Below are positions 49,964-58,882 of a stretch of 64,000 nucleotides of DNA, piece after piece. The stretch comes from Halalkalibacter oceani (lineage in GTDB: Bacteria; Bacillota; Bacilli; Bacillales; Bacillaceae_D). Under the pieces are notes generated by a model that saw only the letters and a list, made by a program, of their open reading frames with translations, ran no database searches and was not told the origin of the DNA. The first letter of the stretch is position 1; every line of letters starts with the position of its first letter. Made by a program: the position numbers and the translations under genes. The DNA lies in NCBI RefSeq assembly GCF_040544555.1, contig NZ_JBEPKD010000019.1:1-64000 (forward strand). The letters run 5' to 3'.

Positions 49964-51541
49964 ATGGCCGTCCATTTGACGATAGATCCAGAGGGAAAGC
50001 AGCAGTCTTCTTCCTCGCCGAAAATGAAACAGGTGATGCTTTCATCGACGTTCGCGACCGGCCTGTTCTTCACATCTCCCTTGATTACCGAGGCGGCACT
50101 TGGCGATCAGCCGCTGCAGGAGGGGATGACTCATCCGGATGTGAAGCAGCTGCAGGAAGCGCTGAAAGAAAAGGGGCACTTCACCTACCATATGGCAACC
50201 GGTTATTACGGCACCATCACAAAAGAGGCAGTCGCCTCCTTCCAGCGCAGTCACGGACTTGAGGTGACAGGACAAGCTACGAGAAGCACGATTGATGAGC
50301 TTCTTTCTTCGGCCGGCAAAGCCGCGTCCGGTTCCGCCAATTCCGGCGGAGTGGTGCAGCAGGTGCTGCGTCCGGGTACAACGAGTGAACAGGTGAAGAC
50401 ACTCCAGCAGCAACTGAAGGAAGCCGGTTATTTTGACAATGACATTACCGGCTATTACGGACGGGCGACTTCCGCTGCGGTACGTTCGTTCCAGCAGGAG
50501 AATCAGCTTGCCGTTGACGGAATTGCCGGGCCGCAGACGTTGAACGCGCTGCAAAATCGTAACGTGGCGACTATCGCGCCGGTTGAGCACAAGCTGTCCG
50601 CTTCCTCCGTCCAGACAAGCATGTTACGTATTGGTTCAAAAGGACAGGCCGTCAAGGACGTGCAGCAGCGTCTTGCTGATCTTGGTTTTTATAAAAGCAC
50701 GGCAGACGGAATTTTTGGAAACAGCACCGCCAGTGCGGTCAAACATTTTCAACAACAGCAGGGAATTACGGTTGATGGTATTGTCGGTCCGCAAACGCTG
50801 CGCGCGCTTCAATCTCCGGTATCCTCTGTATCGGCCAGTGTCGTCAGCAAGGAACCACCTTCCGTGCAGCCAAAGCCGCCTGTCGAGCAGACACCACCAC
50901 CCGCTCAGGAAAAAGAAAAACCGGTTGAACAGCCGAAAGCGCCAGACTCGGCATTATTGAAGTTCGGCTCCGAGGGCCAGGCGGTGAGCGATCTTCAGAC
51001 GCAACTGAAGCGAATCGGTTTGTTTAACCAGTCGGTCACCGGCTATTATGGCACGGTAACGGAGCAGTCGGTCAAAGCATTCCAGCGCCAACAAGGATTG
51101 ACCGTCGACGGAATCGCCGGTCCGAAGACGATTGAGAAGCTGAATGCAGCAGCGGGCAAGTCCACGGAAACCCCGCAGGAATTTAACGCCTTGAACCTCG
51201 TCGCCGATGCCTCCGAACTGCTTGGCACCCCGTACGTCTGGGGCGGAACAACGGTGGCGGGATTCGACTGCAGCGGTTTCATTTCCTACGTCTTTGCGAA
51301 AAACGGCATTCAATTGCCGCGCACCGTCGCCGGAATGTGGGAAGTAGGGACAGAAGTGAAGGAGCCGCGCGTCGGCGATATCGTCTTTTTTGAAACCTAT
51401 ACAAAAGGACCATCCCATGCCGGCATCTACATTGGAAATGGACAATTCACCCACAGCGGCACCTCAACCGGCGTTGCAATCGGCAGCCTCGAAGCCGCCT
51501 ACTGGAAAGACCGCTACCTCGGAACAAAACGGATGTTTTAG
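49964..51541 (+). CDS. cell-wall hydrolase: peptidoglycan-binding repeats plus NlpC/P60
   Basis: 525 residues. A hydrophobic segment (~25-45) after a polar N terminus likely acts as export signal (ending TEAA). Four PG_binding_1 repeats follow (~55-105, 125-190, 210-270, 315-370; recurring GYYG...V..FQ...GL.VDGIAGP.T), with a Pro-rich linker at ~275-315. A C-terminal NlpC/P60 endopeptidase has Cys436 (GFDCSGF) and His485 (PSHAGIYIGNG). Cuts peptide stems in peptidoglycan. The ATG at 49964 is eight bases after GGTGGG. Confidence 0.9.
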   Translation: MAVHLTIDPEGKQQSSSSPKMKQVMLSSTFATGLFFTSPLITEAALGDQPLQEGMTHPDVKQLQEALKEKGHFTYHMATGYYGTITKEAVASFQRSHGLEVTGQATRSTIDELLSSAGKAASGSANSGGVVQQVLRPGTTSEQVKTLQQQLKEAGYFDNDITGYYGRATSAAVRSFQQENQLAVDGIAGPQTLNALQNRNVATIAPVEHKLSASSVQTSMLRIGSKGQAVKDVQQRLADLGFYKSTADGIFGNSTASAVKHFQQQQGITVDGIVGPQTLRALQSPVSSVSASVVSKEPPSVQPKPPVEQTPPPAQEKEKPVEQPKAPDSALLKFGSEGQAVSDLQTQLKRIGLFNQSVTGYYGTVTEQSVKAFQRQQGLTVDGIAGPKTIEKLNAAAGKSTETPQEFNALNLVADASELLGTPYVWGGTTVAGFDCSGFISYVFAKNGIQLPRTVAGMWEVGTEVKEPRVGDIVFFETYTKGPSHAGIYIGNGQFTHSGTSTGVAIGSLEAAYWKDRYLGTKRMF

Positions 51542-51564
51542 TAGATGTCACAGACATCTACTAA

Positions 51565-51682
51565 GCAGTGAGCGGAGCCGCCACGATCTTTTAAAGTCCG
51601 ATGTGAGTGGGTTTCTCACAACGGACTTGTGGCGAGTGGAGCCACTGCAAACAGGGTAAAGCGAGTTTTGTCTCAAGCTCTA
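51565..51682 (-). repeat. dispersed repeat family A, copy 3 (inverted)
   Basis: Matches copies at 15212 and 28355 (inverted). Its hairpin (51594-51607 with 51615-51628, loop TGGGTTT = AAACCCA on the other strand) carries paired changes (AAGTCC/GGACTT instead of AAGCCC/GGGCTT), preserving the stem. Confidence 0.75.
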
Positions 51683-51719
51683 AGCTGTAAGTGAAGCCTG
51701 CGCAAGGGTTTTTAAAGCA

Positions 51720-51746
51720 GTCAGGCAGGTGATTTTCCTGCCTGAC
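51720..51746 (+). terminator. 10-bp GC-rich hairpin in the 51.5-52.1 kb gap
   Basis: GTCAGGCAGG with its complement, loop TGATTTT. No T-run. Part of a 590-bp gene-free stretch made of family A and C repeats and hairpins. Confidence 0.5.
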
Positions 51747-51877
51747 GCTGCGCGCAGAACGGAGCCACTGCAAAACTGCGAAGCGGCGCTACATTTTTAG
51801 AACATGGAGAGGAGGAGGCCACTGAAAAACCTCTTTTTCCGTAACTCGAAGAAGTGTAATGGCTCCGCGCGTTGCGC

Positions 51878-51989
51878 GCCTTGCTACGGGAAACCCACTC
51901 GTAGCAAGGCTTTCAAAATCAGGCAACGGCTACGCTCATTACGAAAAAGCTGCTGGAAAAGTGGAAATCGTACTTTTTCAGCAGCTTCG
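51878..51989 (+). repeat. family A-type hairpin followed by family C repeat copy 1
   Basis: 51878-51910 is a hairpin with a different stem (GCCTTGCTACG...CGTAGCAAGGC) but the same AAACCCA loop as family A. It runs into a ~80-bp block (51910-51989; CTTTCAAAATCAGGCAACGG onward, ending in an AAGCTGCT/AGCAGCTT hairpin) that recurs at 57776-57851. Confidence 0.7.
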
Positions 51990-52096
51990 AGAGGAGCGGG
52001 GGTCTCTTCTTCTCTTTGCATAATGCCCGCTCATGTAAGCCGAAGAGGATGTTTTTTTCCCTTTTAAACGTAAAGCACATGTTTGGCCTTTTATTT

Positions 52097-52110
52097 TGAA
52101 AGCGCATTCA
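52097..52110 (+). promoter_or_regulatory. cre box before the sugar-acid dehydratase gene
   Basis: TGAAAGCGCATTCA matches the cre consensus at 13 of 14 positions, 23 bp before the start codon. CcpA repression of a sugar-acid catabolic gene is a sensible reading. Confidence 0.65.
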
Positions 52111-52132
52111 ATGATAAGGAAGGCGGGAGAAG

Positions 52133-53833
52133 ATGGAAAAGAAGAAACAAACGTCTTATGGGGATGCCGGCTTCAGCCGGTTTATCAAAATGGCGTTTCA
52201 GCGACATCTTGGACATGAGGAAGAGGATTTCGATAAGCCGGTCATCGGGATTTGCAATACGTTCAGCGAGGTCAATCGCTGCCACAGTCACATTAAACCG
52301 ATGATTGAGGTGATGAAGCAGGGTGTGTTAATGGCCGGCGGCATTCCGCTTGAATTTCCGACCACTTCCATTGGAGAGATGTTTACAAGCCCGACAACGA
52401 TGCTTTACCGCAACCTGGTCGCGATGGATACAGAAGAAATGATCGCGGCCCAGCCGATTGACGGAGTGATCCTGATCGGCGGCTGCGACAAAATGCTGCC
52501 GGCGCAGCTGATGGGAGCGGCGAGTGCCAATAAACCGGCGATTGCCTTTACGGGCGGGCCGATGGCCAATGGGGAATATAAAGGGAAGTCGCTTGGAGCC
52601 TGTTCGGATTGCCGCCACTTCTGGCAGGAGTACAAAGCCGGGACGGTCTCAGAAGAAGAAATACAGGAGATTAACAGCAGGCTGGCACCGACGGCGGGAC
52701 ATTGTATGGTGATGGGCTCGGCCTCGACAATCGCCGCCTGTGCCGAAGTGCTTGGGATGATGGTGCCTGGTGCAGCCGCTGCACCGGCGACCGAAAATGA
52801 GCGGCTGCGGCTGGCAAGAGAAACCGGCAAAACAATTGTCACTGCCGTCAAGCGCGGACTGCGGCCATCCGATATTATGACCGAAAAAGCGTTCAGCAAT
52901 GCGATTCGTACGCTGCTTGCCGTCGGCGGCTCGACCAATGCCGTCATTCATTTACTTGCGATTGCCAAACGGCTTGGAATCGGCTTGACGCTTGATCGCT
53001 TTGAGACACTAAGCAGGGAGACGCCGTTTTTGGCGAATTTACGGCCGGCAGGTGACTATCAGATGGAGGATTTTTATCGTGCCGGCGGCGTCCCTGCGCT
53101 GCTGAAGGAGCTGCAGCCACTTCTTTATGATGAAGAGATGACGATTACCGGGCAGACGTGGAAGCAGATTTTAGAAAGAATAAAAGTAGATGAGGTCTAC
53201 CGCCCGATTATAAAATCGCTCGACGAGCCGTTGCATAAAGAAGGCGGTATCGCCGTTCTGAAAGGGAATCTTGCACCAAACGGGGCGATTATCAAGCCGA
53301 AGGCGGTAAGAGACAGTCGTCTGCTGTCCCACCGAGGCAAGGCGGTCGTCTTTTCGTCCATTGAAGAGATGGAAAAGCGGGTGAACGACCCGGAGCTTGA
53401 AGTTGATGAAAATAGCGTGCTGATCCTGCAAAATGCCGGGCCGGTCGGAGCACCGGGGATGCCGGAGGCGGGCATGATTCCGATTCCGGAAAAGCTGCTT
53501 AAACAGGGTGTCCGTGATATGGTGCGGATTTCGGACTGCCGAATGAGTGGAACGGCATTTGGCACGGTCGTGCTCCATGCCGCCCCTGAGGCCGCGGTTG
53601 GCGGGCCGATCGGACTGGTGCGTAATGGCGACTGGATAGAGCTTAATGTCGAAAAAAGGCAGCTGATTCTCGACGTGGCGGAAGAAGAGCTTGAAGCCAG
53701 ACGGAAGCAATGGCGGCCGCCCGTCTATGACGACTACCGCAGAGGTTATACGAAGCTGTACCGCGAGCATGTTCTCCAGGCAGATGAAGGCTGTGATTTT
53801 GACTTTTTGCTGCCGCCAAACGAAAAAGCATAA
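52133..53833 (+). CDS. IlvD/Edd family dehydratase, sugar-acid type
   Basis: Fe-S dehydratase of 566 residues. Cluster cysteine candidates lie in CNTFSEVNRCHSH, GGCDKMLPAQLMGA and GHCMVMGSASTIAAC. The phrases AGGIPLEFPTTSIGEMFTSPTTMLYRNL and TGGPMANG resemble aldonic/pentonic acid dehydratases (arabinonate, xylonate) rather than biosynthetic IlvD, which has the CDKI-TPGM style. So the reaction is probably dehydration of a sugar acid to a 2-keto-3-deoxy acid. It stands alone behind a cre box with no ilv genes nearby. Start after AAGGCGGG. Confidence 0.82.
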   Translation: MEKKKQTSYGDAGFSRFIKMAFQRHLGHEEEDFDKPVIGICNTFSEVNRCHSHIKPMIEVMKQGVLMAGGIPLEFPTTSIGEMFTSPTTMLYRNLVAMDTEEMIAAQPIDGVILIGGCDKMLPAQLMGAASANKPAIAFTGGPMANGEYKGKSLGACSDCRHFWQEYKAGTVSEEEIQEINSRLAPTAGHCMVMGSASTIAACAEVLGMMVPGAAAAPATENERLRLARETGKTIVTAVKRGLRPSDIMTEKAFSNAIRTLLAVGGSTNAVIHLLAIAKRLGIGLTLDRFETLSRETPFLANLRPAGDYQMEDFYRAGGVPALLKELQPLLYDEEMTITGQTWKQILERIKVDEVYRPIIKSLDEPLHKEGGIAVLKGNLAPNGAIIKPKAVRDSRLLSHRGKAVVFSSIEEMEKRVNDPELEVDENSVLILQNAGPVGAPGMPEAGMIPIPEKLLKQGVRDMVRISDCRMSGTAFGTVVLHAAPEAAVGGPIGLVRNGDWIELNVEKRQLILDVAEEELEARRKQWRPPVYDDYRRGYTKLYREHVLQADEGCDFDFLLPPNEKA

Positions 53834-54205
53834 AGGAAAGAAGCGGGCTAAAGGATGTTTCCATTTGGCCTGCTGTTTCATTTGTGCAACAGGGGAGGCG
53901 GTACTCTCTTATTCTACTAGACGTTTCGGACTACAAAGCATAGAAAGAGCGAGCTGTTTCCCTTTGTTTCGCCATTTTTGACATAAAGATGAAATTTCTC
54001 TTTTTTTTTATGTAAAATAAGCCAAAATCACCATCATTTCGACGGCAATCTGTGTTACTATTTCCATTAGACGGATATGAGTCATTAAAGTTAATTTCAC
54101 TAGAATGAAGCTATGTGTATCATTACTCTATGAACGCTATACATATTAAACGCAGAACCACACTTTAATAGACTCATAATGATGAAAATAGAATGGAGTG
54201 ATGCA
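53834..54205. other. gene-free gap between dehydratase and amidase genes
   Basis: About 370 bp. A TTGACA (53978-53983) has no matching -10. Several A/T-rich patches (TAAAAT, TATACAT) could be promoter parts, but I see no confident promoter, terminator or RNA. The right end holds the amidase ribosome site (TGGAGTG). Confidence 0.4.
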
Positions 54206-55615
54206 ATGCGCAAGCTAACGTTTCTTACAATTTTATTGACCTTGGTCTTAACGCCGTTCATTCAAGGTGAAGGGCAAGTCGTACAGGCACAAGGTCCGTT
54301 TCCTGATATGCCTTCTTACGGCGGTAGTGAAATCACCCGTTTGTATCAGGATAACATCCTTCAAGGAAACCCGGATGGAACGTTGCGGCCAAACGATCAA
54401 GTAACGCGGGCGGAAGCAGTGACGCTGCTCGGACGGGCGTTGAAGCTCGATGGAACACAGAGAGCGACGAAATTCTCTGATGTTTCGGCTAATCACTATG
54501 CTTCAGGCTATATCGCCACAGGAACAGAGCGCGGTTTGATCGCCGGTACAACGCCAACGACGTTTTCACCGAACTCTCCGGTGACGAGAGCGCAGATGGC
54601 AGTATTTTTATCACGCGCGTTTGATTTAAAGAGCACGCGTGTCGATGTTGTCTACCGTGATGTCAACGCGAATACGTTCGGCGCCACGCAAATCAACGCG
54701 ATTACGACAGCACGCATTTCAGCGGGCTATCCAAATGGCACATTCGGTCCAAATAATGGGACAACCCGTCTCGAATTCGCGCTTTTCCTCGCAAGAGCGC
54801 TTTATCCGGAATACAAGCTGCCAGAATACCAGCCGGATCAGGATTTGCTTGATTCTGTCGCGACGCGGGCCGTCGTCTACAATGCTCCAGAAGGCTTGAA
54901 CGTCCGCTCGACACCTGATACGAGCCGGGCACCGATCGGCAGGCTGAGCAATGGCGATGTCGTGCAGTATTATGCGACAACAGGCAACTGGGCCGTCTTT
55001 ACGTACCAAGGGCAGACAGCCTATGTTTCACTCTCCTACCTGCGTGCTCCATCAAGCGGTGGATCCGGTTCCCTTAAAGGGAAAGTGATTGTCGTCGACC
55101 CGGGTCACGGGGCACACGACCCAGGGGCCACCGCAAATGGAGTCAGGGAAAAGGATGTCGTCCTCAATGTCGGCTTGAAGCTCAAGCGCCGTTTGGAAGC
55201 GGCCGGGGCGACCGTCGTCATGACGCGCTCATCCGATGTCTTCCTCGAACTGAGTCAACGGGTGGCGATTGCCAACAACCGCAATGCCGACGCCTTTATC
55301 AGCGTGCATGCCAATGCAGCCGGAAGCAGCGCGGCCAGCGGCACGGAAACGTTTTGGCACAGCAATTATGCAGCAGCTTCGAGCAAAAAGCTCGCCGATT
55401 CGATTCAAAGTGAATTAATCAAGAAGCTGAAGACGAACAACCGCGGCGTCAAGGAAGGCAACTTCCATGTCATTCGCAACTCACGAATGCCGAGCGTCCT
55501 CGTCGAAGTCGGCTTCCTGACGAACGCAGAAGAAGCGCGTAAGCTGGCATCTGATTCCTTCCAGGAGGATGCAGCCGAAGCAATTTATCAGGGCGTGCTT
55601 CATTTCTTTAAGTAA
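54206..55615 (+). CDS. SLH-anchored N-acetylmuramoyl-L-alanine amidase
   Basis: 469 residues from ATG 54206, seven bases after TGGAGTG. A signal peptide (~1-28, ending VQAQG) is followed by three SLH repeats (~30-205; ...QGNPDGTLRPNDQVTRAEAV..., ...SPNSPVTRAQMAVFLSRAF..., ...GYPNGTFGPNNGTTRLEFALFLARAL). These bind pyruvylated wall polymer. Next comes an SH3b-type domain (VYNAPEGLNVRSTPDTS) and a C-terminal amidase_3 domain with zinc ligands in VDPGHGAHDPGA, the HAN of SVHANAA and the catalytic Glu in LVEVGFL. Cleaves the bond between MurNAc and L-Ala. Confidence 0.92.
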   Translation: MRKLTFLTILLTLVLTPFIQGEGQVVQAQGPFPDMPSYGGSEITRLYQDNILQGNPDGTLRPNDQVTRAEAVTLLGRALKLDGTQRATKFSDVSANHYASGYIATGTERGLIAGTTPTTFSPNSPVTRAQMAVFLSRAFDLKSTRVDVVYRDVNANTFGATQINAITTARISAGYPNGTFGPNNGTTRLEFALFLARALYPEYKLPEYQPDQDLLDSVATRAVVYNAPEGLNVRSTPDTSRAPIGRLSNGDVVQYYATTGNWAVFTYQGQTAYVSLSYLRAPSSGGSGSLKGKVIVVDPGHGAHDPGATANGVREKDVVLNVGLKLKRRLEAAGATVVMTRSSDVFLELSQRVAIANNRNADAFISVHANAAGSSAASGTETFWHSNYAAASSKKLADSIQSELIKKLKTNNRGVKEGNFHVIRNSRMPSVLVEVGFLTNAEEARKLASDSFQEDAAEAIYQGVLHFFK

Positions 55616-55635
55616 CTAACGCGCTTCCTCCCAGA

Positions 55636-55679
55636 AAGTCCAGTTTTCTTCCATCGTGGAAGAGAGGCTGGGCTTTTTG
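55636..55679 (+). terminator. terminator after the SLH amidase gene
   Basis: AAGTCCAG/CTGGGCTT (one G.U) enclosing an inner CTTCCA/TGGAAG stem, followed by TTTTTG. Confidence 0.65.
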
Positions 55680-55754
55680 TTTTCCTATTCCCCGAAAGAG
55701 AGAAAACAAAGCGGGAAAAAACGACTTTTCGAACATTCCCTTTATGAAAAATTG

Positions 55755-55763
55755 TGGTATACT
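55755..55763 (+). promoter_or_regulatory. extended -10 promoter of the SLH 5'-nucleotidase gene
   Basis: TGGTATACT: TG extension and -10 TATACT, 38 bp before the TTG start. No -35 evident. Confidence 0.5.
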
Positions 55764-55801
55764 TTTAGAGGATTTTTTAAAATATAAAGGAGGGTGTTTC
55801 A

Positions 55802-57727
55802 TTGAAAAAAGGACTTGCTAGTATTCTCGCATTACTGCTTTCTCTCACCATTGCCCAGTCGGCGTTCGCGAACGGGGCAGAAGAAGCGAGTCGTGGTGAA
55901 TTCGTCAAGGCTTTGCTTGAAACGCTTGAAGTCGATGTAGCCCATTATGCCGAACTTGATGACAACGAGTTCGAAGATGTTCCTGCGGAGCTTGCGCCAT
56001 ACGTGAAGGCTGCCGGGACGCTTGGCATTACGAAGGGCATCAGCAACACCACCTTTGGTACGAACGAAAAAATCACTCGTGAGCAGGCGTACGTCTTTTT
56101 GATCCGCGCCTTGAATCTCGCCGATGACTATGATGTCGTTGTGTTGAATAACTACTATGATGCCGACAACGTGAGCGACTGGGCAAAAGGGGAGCTGGCT
56201 GCGGCGATTGAGCTTGGGCTGCTGCAAGGCTATCTTGATCACACCCTTCGGCCGGGAAGAAACCTGTTGACTAAGCATATGGACTTATTATTAGCGCGCT
56301 ATGATGAAAACTTTGACCGGGTTTCCATCGTCCATACGAATGACCTTCACGGTCGCGTTCTTTATAATGAAGAAAATGGCGAAATGGGACTCGCTAAAAT
56401 CGCAACAAAAATTGAACAGGTGCGCAGCTCGAATCCCGATACATTTGTATTTGATATGGGGGATACGTTCCACGGAACGAATTACGTTAACCTGAACGAG
56501 GGACAGGCTGCCGTTGAGGCGATGCAGCTTATCGGCTTTGATGCGCTCGTACCGGGAAATCATGATTTCAACTTTGGCCGTGAACGTTTGCTTGAAATTG
56601 CGGCTGAGACCGATTTTCCGATCATCAGCGCGAACGTCGTTGAAACCGAAACAGGGGAAACAATTTTGCCAGCGTATGACATTGTCACGCTTGGGGACAA
56701 GACGTTTGCCTTGATCGGCGTTACGGCCCAGGATACCGTTGTGAAGACGCATCCTGCTAATATTGAAGGACTGACGTTTAAAGCGGAAGCTGAAACGATT
56801 GAGACGTATGTCAAGGAGCTTCAGGATGAAGTTGATCATATTCTCGTTCTTTCCCATGCCGGCTATGACATTGACCAGCAAATTGCCGCGCAGGTAGATG
56901 GAATTGACTTGATTCTTGGTGGCCATACGCATACAACACTGGAAAAGCCGGAGCTTCACGGACAGACCTATATTACACAGGCGTATGAGCACGGGAAGGC
57001 GTTTGGTGTGACCCATATGCTTTATTTTGAGGATGAATTGATCGGGGTTCAAGGTCATCTTGTCCGCGATTCAGCTGCGCTTGAGCCGGATCAGCAGGTG
57101 ACGGATCTTTTGAATGAATACGTGGAGGAAGTCGAGGAAGCTTTCTCGGAAGTCATTGGCACAATCGCCGTTGATTTGGACGGAGCGCGTGAGGATGTCC
57201 GGACGAAAGAGACGAACCTCGGCAACCTGATCACTGATGCGATGCGCGATGTGGTCGATGCTGAAATCGCCGTGACAAATGGCGGTGGCATTCGTGACAA
57301 CATTGCAGCTGGGGAAGTGACGTTTGGCGATGTCAATACCGCCTTCCCGTTCCCGAACTTTGTTATCGCGCTAGAGCTGACAGGGGAACAGCTGCTAAAT
57401 AGCATTGAACACTCGGTTTCTTTGTATCCGGAAGAAAATGGCGGCTTCCTGCAAACCTCGGGCTTGACGTACAGCTTTGACCCGGCGCGTCCGGCAGGCT
57501 CCCGCATTACAGAAGCGCTTGTCAATGGCGAGCCGCTGCAGGCCGATGCTGTCTATACAGTGGCAACAAATGATTTCACCGCTGCCGGTGGAGATGGCTA
57601 TGAATGGTTTATGGAAGCCAACCTTGTTGCCGACACCGGAGAGTATCTCAGTACAGTGCTGATTGACTATATCCGTGCCGGCAAGCCAATCCCTGAAGTA
57701 GAAAACCGCATCCGGGTAGTTGAGTAA
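55802..57727 (+). CDS. SLH-anchored 5'-nucleotidase / cyclic phosphodiesterase
   Basis: 641 residues from a TTG start eight bases after AAGGAGGG. Signal peptide (ending SAFANG), then two to three SLH-like repeats (~30-165; TKGISNTTFGTNEKITREQAYVF, QGYLDHTLRPGRNLLTKHM). Then a calcineurin-like metallophosphoesterase with all metal motifs (VHTNDLHGR, DMGDTFHGT, GNHDFNFG, LSHAGYD, GGHTHT). The C-terminal 5'-nucleotidase domain binds substrate (TNGGGIRDN, AFPFPN). Probably releases nucleosides and phosphate from extracellular nucleotides. It and the preceding amidase are both wall-anchored through SLH but transcribed separately. Confidence 0.9.
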   Translation: MKKGLASILALLLSLTIAQSAFANGAEEASRGEFVKALLETLEVDVAHYAELDDNEFEDVPAELAPYVKAAGTLGITKGISNTTFGTNEKITREQAYVFLIRALNLADDYDVVVLNNYYDADNVSDWAKGELAAAIELGLLQGYLDHTLRPGRNLLTKHMDLLLARYDENFDRVSIVHTNDLHGRVLYNEENGEMGLAKIATKIEQVRSSNPDTFVFDMGDTFHGTNYVNLNEGQAAVEAMQLIGFDALVPGNHDFNFGRERLLEIAAETDFPIISANVVETETGETILPAYDIVTLGDKTFALIGVTAQDTVVKTHPANIEGLTFKAEAETIETYVKELQDEVDHILVLSHAGYDIDQQIAAQVDGIDLILGGHTHTTLEKPELHGQTYITQAYEHGKAFGVTHMLYFEDELIGVQGHLVRDSAALEPDQQVTDLLNEYVEEVEEAFSEVIGTIAVDLDGAREDVRTKETNLGNLITDAMRDVVDAEIAVTNGGGIRDNIAAGEVTFGDVNTAFPFPNFVIALELTGEQLLNSIEHSVSLYPEENGGFLQTSGLTYSFDPARPAGSRITEALVNGEPLQADAVYTVATNDFTAAGGDGYEWFMEANLVADTGEYLSTVLIDYIRAGKPIPEVENRIRVVE

Positions 57728-57775
57728 AACGAACAGCTAAGAAAAAGACACCGGAGATTAAGGATGCCACTGAAA

Positions 57776-57851
57776 CTTTCAAAATCAGGCAACGGCTACG
57801 CTCATTACGAAAAAGCTGCTAAAAAATGAAAATCGTACTTCGGCAGCTTCA
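57776..57851 (+). repeat. family C repeat copy 2
   Basis: Nearly identical to 51910-51989: CTTTCAAAATCAGGCAACGG, GCTACGCTCATTACGAAAAAGC, then AAATCGTACTT and GCAGCTTC. Located ~50 bp after the 5'-nucleotidase gene. Confidence 0.7.
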
Positions 57852-57917
57852 GAGTAAGAAGGTTGTTTTACCAGATGTAGCAGGGCACAGTGCATACGAA
57901 AAAATTTCTCCATTTTG

Positions 57918-57957
57918 GATACCCAAAGAGGTTAGAACTTCGACCTTTTTGGGTATC
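57918..57957 (+). terminator. 15-bp hairpin before the RsbR paralogue
   Basis: GATACCCAAAGAGGT pairs with ACCTTTTTGGGTATC (one G.U), loop of 10 nt. No T-run, so a terminator role is uncertain. It lies ~100 bp before the RsbR-like gene, inside a 330-bp gap. Confidence 0.5.
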
Positions 57958-58057
57958 TGTATTTGAGGAGTGTCTTTTTTTCGGAAAGCCCGGAAAAAAC
58001 ATGGAGTATATTACCAGAATAAGTAAAGTGCTAAGGAAATGAGGGTGAACGCGGATT

Positions 58058-58882
58058 ATGGAAAAGGCATTTATACAACAAGACAACGTGGCGGATTTTA
58101 TCACAGCAAATCGGGACAAGTTTGAAGAAAAACTGCTTTCCGAAGCCGTCAATGTCGCCAAGAAGATCAATGATATCTTGATCAGAGGCAATATTGATCT
58201 GATGAAAAATGCCGAGAAATTAGTGCTGTATGTGATTGATCAGGACGAAGAGAAGCTGATTGAATTTGCAAATGTGGAAGGGATGGCGTGGGCCAAGCAT
58301 TCCCTGACGCTTGAATTCAAATTGGAATGGGTTCAGGCGATTCGGCGCACGGTCTGGTATTTCCTTGAACAGTTTGACCGCCTGCACGAGCGTTCGGCCG
58401 ATCACAGTACCTTTTATCAAATGGAACGGGTTATAAATGATACGATTGATCAATTTCTGAATCATTTCTTTATTAGCTATTCAAATTACAAGGACGAGCT
58501 GCTTAACTCGCAGCGTAAGCTTGTCGAGAACTTATCCGTACCGATTATTCCAGTTAGCGATTCAGTGGCGGTTCTTCCACTGATCGGCATGATTGATTCC
58601 TCGCGGATGCGCCTGATTGAAGAGAAAGTGCTTACAGAAATCAGCAAGCTGCGTATCACAACATTAATTATCGACCTTTCCGGCATTGCCAATATGCAGG
58701 GAGAAGTAATTGATCATCTGCAAAAGGTGCTGTATGGTGTCAAGATGATGGGGTCAAAAGCGATTATGACAGGTCTGCGGCCGGAGCTTGTTCGCAACAT
58801 GATTCATTTAGGGATTTCCTTCGAGAAGTTCTCGGAAACAAAAGGCACACTACAGCAAACATTGAAGGATTATTTAAGCTAG
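58058..58882 (+). CDS. RsbR-family stressosome protein (STAS domain)
   Basis: 274 residues: an N-terminal helical, globin-like RsbR sensor domain (~1-145) and a C-terminal STAS domain (~155-270). RsbR proteins form the stressosome with RsbS and are phosphorylated by RsbT on two STAS threonines. Here the first acceptor position is Ser (IGMIDSSRMR) and the second reads IANMQGEVID, with Gly where RsbRA has Thr (VVDTMVA). No rsbS or rsbT nearby, so this is an orphan paralogue like RsbRB-RD. Start follows GAGGGTG. Confidence 0.85.
   Translation: MEKAFIQQDNVADFITANRDKFEEKLLSEAVNVAKKINDILIRGNIDLMKNAEKLVLYVIDQDEEKLIEFANVEGMAWAKHSLTLEFKLEWVQAIRRTVWYFLEQFDRLHERSADHSTFYQMERVINDTIDQFLNHFFISYSNYKDELLNSQRKLVENLSVPIIPVSDSVAVLPLIGMIDSSRMRLIEEKVLTEISKLRITTLIIDLSGIANMQGEVIDHLQKVLYGVKMMGSKAIMTGLRPELVRNMIHLGISFEKFSETKGTLQQTLKDYLS

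Noticed and set aside
52133..53833. Biosynthetic dihydroxy-acid dehydratase IlvD
   Set aside because: Signature segments resemble sugar-acid dehydratases, no ilv genes are near, and a cre box suggests catabolic control.
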